Assembly: GCF_001544875.2 (NCBI RefSeq)
Contig: NZ_FCOA02000006.1
Location: 62,001-126,000, forward strand
Reading direction: 5' to 3'
DNA length: 64,000 nucleotides
DNA from: Caballeronia hypogeia
GTDB lineage: Bacteria > Pseudomonadota > Gammaproteobacteria > Burkholderiales > Burkholderiaceae
The position numbers and the translations under genes are program-made. The notes beneath the pieces are model-generated. The model saw only the letters and a list, made by a program, of their open reading frames with translations, was not told the DNA's origin and made no database searches. Positions 33,436 through 42,180 of this stretch are shown here, piece by piece. Numbering within the stretch: the first letter of the stretch is position 1; the number at the start of each line of letters is the position of its first letter.

Positions 33436-36216
33436 GTGTCCGCGCGCAAGAAAAAGGCGGCACGGTACAGCGTCGGCATCGACCTGGGGACGAGCAATAC
33501 GGTCGTCGCTTACGCGGAAAGCGGCTCGAACGAGATCCGGGTGTTCGACATTGACCAGCTCGTCGGCGCGGGCGAAGTCGCCGCGCTGCCGCTGTTGCCT
33601 TCGCTGCGCTATCACTTCGCGCCGGGCGAACTCAAATCGGCCGATCTGCAACTGCCGTGGGGCGAGATGGAAGCGCCCGCCGTGATCGGCCGATTCGCGC
33701 GCACGCTCGGCGCGCAGGTGCCCGGACGGCTCGTGTCGAGCGCGAAGAGCTGGCTCTCGCATGCCGCGGTGGATCGCCTCGCGCCGATTCTCCCGTGGGG
33801 CGCGGGCGACGAGGTCGAGAAAATCTCGCCCGTGATCGCCAGCGCGAGCTATCTGGCGCACGTTCACGCCGCGTGGAACGAGCGCTTTCCGGATGCGCCG
33901 CTCGACGCGCAGGACGTCGTGCTGACCGTGCCAGCTTCTTTCGACGAAGGCGCGCGAGCCCTGACGCTCGAAGCCGCGCGCATGGCCGGACTCGAAACGC
34001 TGCGACTTCTGGAGGAGCCGCAGGCCGCGTTCTACGACTGGCTGTTTCATCATCGCGAGACGCTCGCGGAAGAGCTCGCGGGCACGCGCCTCGCGATGAT
34101 CGTCGACGTGGGCGGCGGCACGACCGACCTCACGCTCATTCAGGTGTCGATGGAGGACGGCGAGCCGGCGCTGACACGCATTGGCGTGGGCAACCATCTG
34201 ATGCTCGGCGGCGACAACATGGACCTCGCGCTCGCGCATCTCGTCGAGAAGCGTCTCGCGGGCCACGATGCGCGGCTGTCCGCCGGGCGTCTGTCGCAAC
34301 TGGTCGAGCGCTGCCGCGCCGCGAAAGAGCAACTGCTCGGCGAAAATGCGCCCGACTCCACATCGATCACGCTGCTCGGCGCGGGCTCGAAGCTCATCGG
34401 CGGCGCGCGTTCCGCAGAAGTCACGCGCGACGAGATCGAGCGGATCATCGTCGAAGGTTTCTTTCCGATGGTGTCCGCGAGCGACCGCCCGAGCCGCGGG
34501 CGCGGCGGCATTGTCGAGTTCGGGCTGCCGTACGCGAGCGATGCGGCCATCACGCGGCATATCGCGGCGTTTCTCGGCCAGCACGCGCACGAAGCGCGCA
34601 AGGCGCTCGGCGTCGCAGCCGAAACGCTCGCCATTCCGGACACCTTGCTGTTGAACGGCGGCGTGTTTCGCGCCGGTCCGCTCGCGCGCCGTATCGCCGA
34701 CACGCTTTCCGGCTGGCGCGGCGAGCCCGTCAACGTACTCGCAAACAACCATCCCGATGTCGCCGTCGCGCGTGGCGCGGTGGCCTATGCGCTCGCGCGC
34801 GCGGGCCATGCGCCGCGCATCGGCGGCGGCTCGGCGCGCAGCTTCTTCCTGCTGCTGGAGGACGATGCGCAGGCCACGCGCGGCGTGTGCGTGCTGCCGC
34901 GCGGCACCGAGGAAGGCCAGCCGATTCATCTCTCCGACCGCACCTTCGCGCTCACGCTCGGTGCGCCGGTGCGCTTTCACCTGGCGTCGTCGGTGACGGA
35001 GACGGCTCATCAGGCAGGCGATCTCGCCGATCTCGGCGCGGCATCGGGCGACTATGTGCGGCTGCCGCCGATCGCGACGGTCGTCGATCCGCACGCCGCC
35101 GACCACGGCCGCGCGCGCGAAACGCCGGTGCAACTCACGACCTCGCTCACCGAAGTCGGGACGCTGGAAATGCATTGCACCGCCGTCGGCGATCCGGCGA
35201 AACGCTGGCTGCTCGAATTCCAGCTACGCGGCGAACCGCCCGCGAACGACCAGACCGCGAGCGAAACGCATCCCGCTCTGCCCAAAGCCATCGAACTGAT
35301 CGACCGCACCTTCGGCGCGAAGTCGCAGGACGTCGGTCCGAAGGAAGTCAAACGCTTGCGCGCGCAGCTCGAACAAACGCTCGGCACGCGCGATACATGG
35401 GACATCGCGCTCTTGCGTGAGCTGTTCGGCGCGTTGTGGGACCGCGCGAAGAAACGCCGCCGCAGCGCCGATCACGAGCGTTCCTGGCTCAATCTCGCGG
35501 GCTTCTGCATGCGCCCGGGCTTCGGGCATCCGCTCGACGAATGGCGTGTCGAACAATTGTGGACGCTGTTCGATCAGGGCATTCAGTACAGCAACGAAAG
35601 CCAGATCTGGTCCGAGTGGTGGACGCTCTGGCGTCGCGCGGCGGGTGGCCTGCCGGAAGCCGCGCAACTGAAGCTGCTCGATGACATGGCCTTCGTGCTG
35701 CAGCCGCCTGGAACCAGCCGCTATCGCCGGGCCGCGGGCGCGGCGCGCGCGGGCTACGAGGACATGGTGCGGCTCGCGGCATCGCTCGAACGCGTGCCGG
35801 TGGAACGCAAGATCGAGGTCGGTGAGTGGCTGCTCACGCGGCTCAAAAAGCCCTCGGAGAACGTGCAGAGCTGGTGGGCGCTGGGCCGCATCGGCGCGCG
35901 TGCGCCGTTCTACGGCAGCGCGCACGGCGTCGTGCCGCCCGACATCGCCGTGAGCTGGCTCGATGCGCTCCTCGCGCTCGACTGGAAGAAGGTCGATCCC
36001 GCCGCGTTCGCCGCCGTGCAGATCGCCCGCATGACCGGCGACCGCTCGCGCGATGTGTCCGACGACGCGCGAGCCGCCGTCGTGCAGCGTCTGGAGGCGA
36101 TGGGCGCTGCGCACGCGTGGATCGCGATGGTGCGCGAAACCGTCGAGCTCGATCGCGCCGATGAAGGCCGCGTGTTCGGCGAAACGCTGCCGGCGGGACT
36201 GAAGCTGATTCGCTGA
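33436..36216 (+). CDS. Hsp70-family protein with C-terminal DUF3731 extension (926 aa)
   Basis: A second DnaK-like ATPase: YSVGIDLGTSNTVVAYAES, LAMIVDVGGGTTDLTLIQV, LMLGGDNMDLALAHLVEKRL and LLNGGVFRAGPL. Beyond residue ~600 there is a long helical extension of the DUF3731 type (IELIDRTFGAKSQDVGPKE, HERSWLNLAGFCMRPGFGHP, SQIWSEWWTLWRRAAGGL) not found in DnaK. The GTG start touches the previous stop codon, so translation is coupled. The pair differs strongly in length and C-terminus, suggesting two specialised chaperones acting together with DUF2760. Client unknown. Confidence 0.88.
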   Translation: MSARKKKAARYSVGIDLGTSNTVVAYAESGSNEIRVFDIDQLVGAGEVAALPLLPSLRYHFAPGELKSADLQLPWGEMEAPAVIGRFARTLGAQVPGRLVSSAKSWLSHAAVDRLAPILPWGAGDEVEKISPVIASASYLAHVHAAWNERFPDAPLDAQDVVLTVPASFDEGARALTLEAARMAGLETLRLLEEPQAAFYDWLFHHRETLAEELAGTRLAMIVDVGGGTTDLTLIQVSMEDGEPALTRIGVGNHLMLGGDNMDLALAHLVEKRLAGHDARLSAGRLSQLVERCRAAKEQLLGENAPDSTSITLLGAGSKLIGGARSAEVTRDEIERIIVEGFFPMVSASDRPSRGRGGIVEFGLPYASDAAITRHIAAFLGQHAHEARKALGVAAETLAIPDTLLLNGGVFRAGPLARRIADTLSGWRGEPVNVLANNHPDVAVARGAVAYALARAGHAPRIGGGSARSFFLLLEDDAQATRGVCVLPRGTEEGQPIHLSDRTFALTLGAPVRFHLASSVTETAHQAGDLADLGAASGDYVRLPPIATVVDPHAADHGRARETPVQLTTSLTEVGTLEMHCTAVGDPAKRWLLEFQLRGEPPANDQTASETHPALPKAIELIDRTFGAKSQDVGPKEVKRLRAQLEQTLGTRDTWDIALLRELFGALWDRAKKRRRSADHERSWLNLAGFCMRPGFGHPLDEWRVEQLWTLFDQGIQYSNESQIWSEWWTLWRRAAGGLPEAAQLKLLDDMAFVLQPPGTSRYRRAAGAARAGYEDMVRLAASLERVPVERKIEVGEWLLTRLKKPSENVQSWWALGRIGARAPFYGSAHGVVPPDIAVSWLDALLALDWKKVDPAAFAAVQIARMTGDRSRDVSDDARAAVVQRLEAMGAAHAWIAMVRETVELDRADEGRVFGETLPAGLKLIR

Positions 36217-36373
36217 AGCCGTGCTCGTCGCCCGCGCATTGAACGAAATGCTTCGTCCTCAGAAGTTTTTTGCCGATGCATGACGCGCGAGCCGCGCCGT
36301 GTCTTGAATACCGGCTGGGCGCATCCTATGGTTATCAGTGTGTCGATATGGACACGCACTGAAGGAGGTCATC

Positions 36374-36532
36374 ATGCCATCCCCACGCAAGGCTCAGGCG
36401 AGCCAGCCCGCCGAAACGGAAATGTCCAGCCGCAAGAAAACCGCCGGCACCAAAGCCTCACCGGCGAAGGCAACAGGCGCGAAGGAAATGCAGGTCACGA
36501 AGCGCACCACCAAGGCCAAGCCGAAATCCTGA
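36374..36532 (+). CDS. Small Lys/Ala/Thr-rich basic protein (52 aa)
   Basis: ATG 36374 follows GAAGGAGGTCATC, a near-perfect ribosome site, so the short frame is very likely translated. The protein is basic and low-complexity (RKKTAGTKASPAKATGAK, KRTTKAKPKS), like bacterial histone-H1-like tails, with no hydrophobic segment. It is monocistronic. A nucleic-acid-binding role is an inference from composition only. Confidence 0.65.
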   Translation: MPSPRKAQASQPAETEMSSRKKTAGTKASPAKATGAKEMQVTKRTTKAKPKS

Positions 36533-36595
36533 AGCGATATCCGGCAAGACCCGCCCTCGGTCGAGCGAGGGGCATTCGTTGTGGCTGTCCTTCGA

Positions 36596-36626
36596 AACGG
36601 CGAGCAAACTTCTGACGCTCGCCGTT
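36596..36626 (+). terminator. Hairpin after the small basic protein
   Basis: A perfect 10-bp inverted repeat (AACGGCGAGC at 36596-36605, GCTCGCCGTT at 36617-36626) with an 11-nt loop lies 64 bp after the stop. There is no T-tract, so its role as a terminator is uncertain. Confidence 0.35.
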
Positions 36627-36789
36627 CGCCCCCTTCCTTCTTTCTCTCCCGCGCCCTCACCTCATATCGCCCGGAAAAATCCGCCAAAAAACCGCAATAA
36701 TTTCCGGTTATAACGGCGAATTGCTAAAAAAAGGCGTATTGGTATGACCGTGTTGGCCTAAAGTAAACAACCCCGATCCGTGAGCGAGC

Positions 36790-38808
36790 ATGAAGATGGC
36801 CGTACCCAGGCGCGCCGCCAGCGTGCGCAATCCAGGGATTCTGTCCGCCGCCGCGCGTGAAGCCGGCGCGAGCCTGGTGCGCAATCTCTCGATTCCGGCG
36901 CCGTTCTCCGATCCCGCGCTCGAGAGGCAGTTTCTCGAAGACCACAGCCAGCGCTTCTGTGCGTTCCGGCGCGCGTCCGCGCTGCTCGCGCTCGTCATCT
37001 GGACGTGCTTTCTGTGGTGGGATTTCAGCTTCGTTCGCCGCAACACGACGCTCAACGTGCGTCTGACCGATATTCTCGCGCTGCGCTTCGCGGGCGTCGC
37101 GCTGCTGATCGTCATGGTCGCGCTCGTGCTGCGGCCGTCGTTCCGCACGCATGCGACCGCACATCGCGTGATTCTCACCGGCATCTACGGCCTGCTGGCC
37201 CTGATCCTGACGATGGTCGCGATCACGCCCGCGCCCTATAACTACACGCAGTACTTCATCGGCCTGTATCTCTCGCTGTTCTTCCAGTTCAGCTTTTTCT
37301 ATTTGCGCTCGCGCGTCGCGCTGTCGGTCGGCATTGTCACGATGGCGTCGGTCGTGCTGGCGCAGATCACGATTCATCTGCTCAACACCGAAGATTTCTT
37401 CGCCGGGCTGTTCTATATGTTCAACGTCGTGGTCGTCGGGCATGGCGTCTGCGCGCACGCCGAGCGGGTGTCGCGCGAGCGTTACAGCTCGGAGCGCGCG
37501 CTCGCCTCGCTCAACGACGAACTGCGCCGCGCCAATGTCTCGCTCGGGCGCAAGAACCGCGAGCTCGAAGTGTCGAAGAAGGATCAGGAGAACAAGACCA
37601 ACGCGCTGCTCGCGCTGCGCGAACAGCAGATGATCGCCGCGCAGACCGCGAGCCGCGACAAGTCCAACTTCCTCGCCGCCGCGACGCACGACCTGCGCCA
37701 GCCGATGCACGCGCTGAATCTGTTCCTCCAGGCCGCCGCCGAAGCCATCCGCAACGGCGAATTCGCCCAGGCTGAGCGGCTCATGAGCGAATGCGGGCGT
37801 TCCTCCGTGATCCTAGCGCGGCTCCTGAACGCGGTGCTCGATCTGTCGCGTCTGGAATCGGGGCGCGTCGTGCCTCGCTATCACGTGTTCGACGTGCGGC
37901 AGATCGTCGAGGAAGCGGCCGCGCAACTGCGGCCGTTCGCGATGAGCCGGGGCGTCGAATTGCGCCTGCGGTTGCCGAAGGAAGACATCGTCTGCGTGCG
38001 CAGCGACGCGCACTGGCTCGGACGCGCGGTCGCGAATCTGGTGTCGAACGCCATCAAGTACGCGGACAAGAACAAGGCGTCAAAGCCTACGGTGATCGTC
38101 GGCGTGGTGCGTTCGGCGACGCGCGCGCGCATCGACGTGCTGGACAACGGCATCGGCATTCCCGCCGATTATTTCGATGCCATCTTTCAGCCGTTCTTTC
38201 AGGTGGACAACCCCGAGCAGGACCGCGACAAGGGGCTGGGACTCGGACTTTCTATCGTCAACGCGGTCATGTCGATGCTGGATCAGCACCGCATCGAACT
38301 GAAGTCGACCGCGGGGCGCGGCTCGCGCTTTTCGCTGGAAATGCCGTTGTGCGGGCCGTCGCCCGACACGCCCTCGGGGCGCTCGCCGGCGCGCTCCGAT
38401 GCCGCCGACGCCGCGCGTCTCGCCGGGCGCTATGTGCTGCTCGTCGAGGACGACGGCCTCGTGCGCTCCTCCACCGAAGCGCTGCTTTCGCAATGGGGCG
38501 TGCTTTACGACTCCGCCGCGAACTTCGAGGAATACGAGGAGATTCTCGCGACGATCGAGCGCTTCCCCGATCTCATCATCACCGACTTCCGCCTGCGCGA
38601 TTCCAAGACCGCGCGCGAGGTGGCGATGCTGAGCGCCGTGAAGCTCGGCCGGCCGTGCCCTTGCCTCGTCGTGACGGGGGAGCCCACCGCGACCATCGTG
38701 CCGCTCGCGTGCGATCACGACGTGCTGTCCAAGCCCGTGAGCCCCGCCGAATTGCGGCGCGAGATGGTCACGTTGATCGAGCGCGAATGCATGGCGGCCA
38801 CGGCATGA
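36790..38808 (+). CDS. Hybrid sensor histidine kinase with C-terminal receiver
   Basis: A 672-residue membrane kinase. Five or six hydrophobic helices occupy about residues 55-215, with no periplasmic sensor of any size. A coiled coil follows (LNDELRRANVSLGRKNRELEVSKK), then the H-box (AATHDLRQPMHALNLFLQAA, His about 300), the ATPase boxes (NLVSNAIKYADKN, DNGIGIP, KGLGLGLSIV) and a receiver from ~547 (YVLLVEDDGLVRSSTEALL; Asp in LIITDFRLRD, about 598). The DLRQPMHAL H-box is typical of hybrid kinases of this group. It overlaps the nucleoside hydrolase gene by ATGA. Signal and partner unknown. Confidence 0.87.
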   Translation: MKMAVPRRAASVRNPGILSAAAREAGASLVRNLSIPAPFSDPALERQFLEDHSQRFCAFRRASALLALVIWTCFLWWDFSFVRRNTTLNVRLTDILALRFAGVALLIVMVALVLRPSFRTHATAHRVILTGIYGLLALILTMVAITPAPYNYTQYFIGLYLSLFFQFSFFYLRSRVALSVGIVTMASVVLAQITIHLLNTEDFFAGLFYMFNVVVVGHGVCAHAERVSRERYSSERALASLNDELRRANVSLGRKNRELEVSKKDQENKTNALLALREQQMIAAQTASRDKSNFLAAATHDLRQPMHALNLFLQAAAEAIRNGEFAQAERLMSECGRSSVILARLLNAVLDLSRLESGRVVPRYHVFDVRQIVEEAAAQLRPFAMSRGVELRLRLPKEDIVCVRSDAHWLGRAVANLVSNAIKYADKNKASKPTVIVGVVRSATRARIDVLDNGIGIPADYFDAIFQPFFQVDNPEQDRDKGLGLGLSIVNAVMSMLDQHRIELKSTAGRGSRFSLEMPLCGPSPDTPSGRSPARSDAADAARLAGRYVLLVEDDGLVRSSTEALLSQWGVLYDSAANFEEYEEILATIERFPDLIITDFRLRDSKTAREVAMLSAVKLGRPCPCLVVTGEPTATIVPLACDHDVLSKPVSPAELRREMVTLIERECMAATA

Positions 38809-39764
38809 CGAAGCACCGGATCATCTACGACACCGATCCCGGCATCGACGACGCCATTGCGTTCGTGTTCCAGACGCTGCATCCGGACATCGAACTGGTC
38901 GGCGTGACGAGCGTCTTCGGCAACGCGAGTATCGATACGACGACCACCAACGCGCTGTATCTCGCGTCGCGTTTCGCGCCGCACGTGCTGGTCGCGCGCG
39001 GCGCGGCAAGGCCGTTGCGACACCCGCCGCCGAAGCCGATTCCCTATATTCACGGCAATGACGGGCTCGGCGATATCGAGCGCCTTGGACGCGTGGACAA
39101 GCAGGTCGACGCTCGCGCGGCACATCGCTTCATCGTGGAGACGGTGCGCGCGCATCCCGGAGAGATCACACTGCTCGCGGTCGGACCGATGACCAATCTC
39201 GCGCTCGCGCTGCAGGACGATCCGGACATTGCGGGACTCGTGCGCGAGGTCGTCGTGATGGGCGGCGCGTTCGGCTTCAACGGCACGCTCGGCAACGTGA
39301 CGCCCGCCGCCGAGGCGAACATGCACGGCGACCCCGATGCCGCCGACATCGTCTTCGGCGCGCCGTGGAAGGTGTCGATCGTCGGTCTCGACGTGACGCA
39401 CGAAACCATCATGACGACGGCGTTTCTCGCCTCGCTGCGCGACAGCGCGAGCGACGCGGGCGGCTTCGTGTGGGACATCTCGCGCTTCTACGAGCGCTTT
39501 CATGTCGAGGAAGGCTTGCCGGGCGGCATCTACGCGCACGACTATTCGGCGGCGGCCTTCGTGGTCGCGCGCGAGTCGTACACGACGCGCAGCGGCCCGG
39601 TGCGCGTGCTGACCGATGGCATCGCCGCCGGTCTCACAATCCAGAAGCCCGCGTCGATGCACGGCAGCGCGCCGGACTGGGACACGCGCCCGAATTGCGA
39701 CGCGTGCATCGGCGTGGATGCGAACGCGGTGCTCGAACTCTTCGCGAACACCTTACGAAGCTAG
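38805..39764 (+). CDS. Inosine/uridine-preferring nucleoside hydrolase
   Basis: A 319-residue cytoplasmic enzyme that hydrolyses the N-glycosidic bond of nucleosides. The N-terminal aspartate motif IIYDTDPGIDDAIAF (Ca2+-binding) is intact, and the family's TLLAVGPMTNLALAL-like motif and VMGGAFGFNGTLGNVTPAAEANMHGDPDAA follow. ATG 38805 overlaps the kinase stop. Its end overlaps the 3' end of the convergent esterase by 12 bp. Pairing with a hybrid kinase is unusual and could be coincidental. Confidence 0.9.
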   Translation: MTKHRIIYDTDPGIDDAIAFVFQTLHPDIELVGVTSVFGNASIDTTTTNALYLASRFAPHVLVARGAARPLRHPPPKPIPYIHGNDGLGDIERLGRVDKQVDARAAHRFIVETVRAHPGEITLLAVGPMTNLALALQDDPDIAGLVREVVVMGGAFGFNGTLGNVTPAAEANMHGDPDAADIVFGAPWKVSIVGLDVTHETIMTTAFLASLRDSASDAGGFVWDISRFYERFHVEEGLPGGIYAHDYSAAAFVVARESYTTRSGPVRVLTDGIAAGLTIQKPASMHGSAPDWDTRPNCDACIGVDANAVLELFANTLRS

Positions 39765-40426
39765 GCGCGCGCCGAGCCAGAGACGCAGCGCCTCGACTTC
39801 CTCCATGCAGACCGAATGCGGCATCGGATAAGTGTGCCATTCGACGTTGCAGCCTTGAGCGCGCGCGAATTCGCACGCCTGTTCGCCGAGGCTCACGTTG
39901 AGCACGTCGTCGAATGTGCCGTGCGCGGCGAAGATCGAAATCCCGCGATTCGCCGCGCTCAGCGATTCGTCGATCACGCCTTCGGACGGAATGTAGCCCG
40001 ATAGCACGATCAGCCCCGCGAGCTTCTCGGGGTGCGTGAGTCCGGTGTGATACGTCATCGCGCCGCCCTGCGAGAAGCCGGCGATGAATATGCGCTCGCT
40101 CGGAATGCCGCGCGCGTTCTGCTCCTTTATCAGTGCGCGCACGCGTTCCACCGAGGCCACGATGCCCTTTTCGTCCACGCGCCGGTTGATGCCCTCGAAC
40201 GAGAGGATGTCGTACCACGCGCGCATCACGTAGCCGTTGTTGGCGGTGACGGCGATCTCCGGCGCTCGGGAAACACGAAACGAACGGCGGGCGCGTCGGC
40301 GAGACGCAGTTCGGGCACGAGCGGCACGAAGTCGTTGGCGTCGGCGCCCAGGCCGTGCATCAGGATCACGGCGAATTCGGGATTCGGCGCGGTTTCGATC
40401 TCGATGCTCGAAGGTTGGTCGGTCAT
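39753..40426 (-). pseudogene. Carboxylesterase/phospholipase-type alpha/beta hydrolase, frameshifted
   Basis: Two adjacent frames together make one ~223-residue esterase. The first (from ATG 40426) gives FAVILMHGLGADANDFVPLVPEL and ends after FVFP; the second (from about 40262 down to TAA 39753-39755) gives EIAVTANNGYVMRAWYDI, the nucleophile elbow FIAGFSQGGAM and the catalytic Asp/His region (HGTFDDVL, PMPHSV). The break is a one-base loss around 40258-40270: a codon for the residue after FVFP appears to be short of one base. All catalytic parts survive on the DNA but not in one frame. It is either a recent pseudogene or a sequencing error. Confidence 0.8.
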
Positions 40427-40453
40427 GGCCGAAACTCCTGCTTCAAATGGCTT

Positions 40454-40843
40454 TCAGATGATGGGAACGAGAATCTGCACGATGCCCACGATCGACACCA
40501 GCCACACGAGCGAGCGCACGAACGGCACGCCCGCCGCGTACAGCGGCACGTAGACCAGGCGCGCGACGAAGTACGCGAGCGCGCCGTAATGCGTGAGCGT
40601 GTTTTCGCGCCCTGTCACGTGGACGATCAGCACGGCGATCGCGAAGATCGGCAGCGTCTCGAAGAGATTCGACTGCGCGCGCATCAGCCGGCCGGAGAGC
40701 TTGCTGGGCGGCGGCGTGGCGGCGTCGCGCGGCCCGGCCTGATACTTGAGGCCGACTTCGCGATTGCGCACCACGGCGGGCAGCAACACTTGCACCAGCG
40801 CAAGCACGAGCGTCCAGGCCAGCATCGTCAGTTCGAAACTCAT
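40454..40843 (-). CDS. MAPEG-family small membrane protein
   Basis: A 129-residue inner-membrane protein with four hydrophobic helices (LAWTLVLALVQVLLPAVV; LPIFAIAVLIVHV; GALAYFVARLVYVPLYAAG; VWLVSIVGIVQILVPII) and the MAPEG features RAQSNLFETLPIF and ARLVYVPLY. Eukaryotic relatives are glutathione transferases or eicosanoid enzymes; the bacterial function is undefined. It lies 27 bp upstream of the frameshifted esterase on the same strand, so the two were probably cotranscribed. ATG 40843 is preceded by CAGGAGCTACC. Confidence 0.88.
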   Translation of the reverse strand: MSFELTMLAWTLVLALVQVLLPAVVRNREVGLKYQAGPRDAATPPPSKLSGRLMRAQSNLFETLPIFAIAVLIVHVTGRENTLTHYGALAYFVARLVYVPLYAAGVPFVRSLVWLVSIVGIVQILVPII

Positions 40844-40955
40844 GGTAGCTCCTGAAAATGAACCTGCCAGGACTGGACCTGCGGGTCGCGCCCATCATGC
40901 CATTCACGCCCGCGAGCGTGTAGTCTTGAGTGCGACCAGGCTCGAATCTCCCGCC

Positions 40956-41351
40956 ATGCATGCAATGACCCTCCGTCTGTCACCCGGCGACGACCTGCGC
41001 GCCGCGCTAGATCACGCGTTTCGCGAGCGCGGCCTTTCGGCTGCGTATGTGCTCCAGGGGATCGGCAGCCTGAGCGTCGCCCGTTTGCGCTACGCCGGCC
41101 GCGACGACGCTGCCGAACTGCGCGGCGACCTGGAAATCCTCACGCTCGCCGGCACGCTATCGCAGCACGGTCCGCACCTGCACATGAGCATTTCCGATGC
41201 CGATGGCCGCGTTTTCGGCGGCCACGTGGCGCCGGGCTGCATCGTGCGCACGACGGCCGAGCTGCTCGTCGCGAGTCTGGCCGGCGAACGTTACACGCGC
41301 GAGCACGACGCCGCGACGGGTTTCGCCGAACTCGTCATCCGGCCTGCGTGA
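40956..41351 (+). CDS. PPC/DUF296 domain protein
   Basis: A 131-residue single-domain protein of the 'plants and prokaryotes conserved' family. Motifs are LSPGDDLRAALDHAFRERGL, AAYVLQGIGSLSVARLRYAG, GTLSQHGPHLHMSISDADG (metal-binding His cluster) and VFGGHVAPGCIVRTTAELL. Plant homologues are AT-hook proteins, but the bacterial forms lack the hook and their role is unknown. ATG 40956 or 40965 are both possible. Its last 17 bp overlap the 3' end of the convergent phosphoesterase. Confidence 0.85.
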   Translation: MHAMTLRLSPGDDLRAALDHAFRERGLSAAYVLQGIGSLSVARLRYAGRDDAAELRGDLEILTLAGTLSQHGPHLHMSISDADGRVFGGHVAPGCIVRTTAELLVASLAGERYTREHDAATGFAELVIRPA

Positions 41352-42180
41352 CGGGCACGCGCGGAGCGGCGCCGTCGAGCGCCAGTTCGTGGCGCGCGAT
41401 CATTTCGAACGCCCCGGCCGTCTCCGCGTAATCCCAGCGCTCGACCGTCGTCTGCCGCGCGCCACCGGAATCCGCGACGTGGCGGATCACGTTCACCGAA
41501 TTGTCGATGGTGCCGCGCGTGCGCCACGACAGCGCCGTGCCCGCCTGCACCGCCCACACGCGGCGCGGCAGTCCCGCGAAGGTATCGTGCAGCGGCAGCA
41601 CGTAAGGCAGATGAATGTGTCCGCCCAGAATCATATCGGCGCCCGCGCGCGCCCAGCGCGTGACCGCGCGCTCGCGGCCGTGCAGCAGGTTGCGCTCGTC
41701 CTTCGCGCGCGTGACGGCCACCGGCTGATGCGTGATGACGACGCGCAACTGCGTCTCGCGCGCCATCTCCAGCCGCGCGGCGACGCGCCGGATCTGCTGC
41801 ATCGACACTTCGCCGTCCTTGTGACGCCACGGGCGTGTCGTGTTCACGCCGAGCACGAGCAGTTCCGGCGATTCGAACACGGGCTCGAGATCGTTGCCGA
41901 ACGCGCGCTGATGATTCGCATACGGACGGAAGATCCGCGCGAACACGTTGAAGAGCGGAATGTCGTGATTGCCCGGCACGACGAGCGTCGGCGTCGCGCC
42001 GAGCGTATCGACGAAGGCGCGCGCCGCGGCAAACTGATGTTTGCGGGCGCGCTGCGTGATGTCGCCCGACAGGACGACGAGATCGGGGGCGAGCGTATCG
42101 ACGAGACGCAGCAGCGCCGCGACGACCTGCGGCCGCTCGGTGCCGAAATGCGTATCGGAAATCTGCAACAGCAAGCTCAT
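41335..42180 (-). CDS. Metallophosphoesterase (calcineurin-like)
   Basis: A 281-residue binuclear-metal phosphoesterase. All family motifs are visible: LLQISDTHFG (D-x-H), LVVLSGDIT (GD), LVVPGNHDIP (GNHD), VVITHQPV (GHxP-type His) and ILGGHIHLPY (GHxH). It resembles cyclic-nucleotide/Icc-type enzymes, but the substrate is not deducible. ATG 42180 overlaps the lipid-kinase stop by four bases, so the two are coexpressed. Confidence 0.9.
   Translation of the reverse strand: MSLLLQISDTHFGTERPQVVAALLRLVDTLAPDLVVLSGDITQRARKHQFAAARAFVDTLGATPTLVVPGNHDIPLFNVFARIFRPYANHQRAFGNDLEPVFESPELLVLGVNTTRPWRHKDGEVSMQQIRRVAARLEMARETQLRVVITHQPVAVTRAKDERNLLHGRERAVTRWARAGADMILGGHIHLPYVLPLHDTFAGLPRRVWAVQAGTALSWRTRGTIDNSVNVIRHVADSGGARQTTVERWDYAETAGAFEMIARHELALDGAAPRVPVTQAG

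Noticed and set aside
31729-35175. 1148-codon open frame on the minus strand
   Set aside because: It is antisense to both Hsp70 genes, whose motifs are intact on the plus strand. The translation is Arg/His/Asp-rich low-quality sequence typical of GC-rich shadow frames.
36562-36580. CCCTCG/CGAGGG hairpin after the small basic gene
   Set aside because: Short, no T-tract, and another longer hairpin follows; not strong enough to call.
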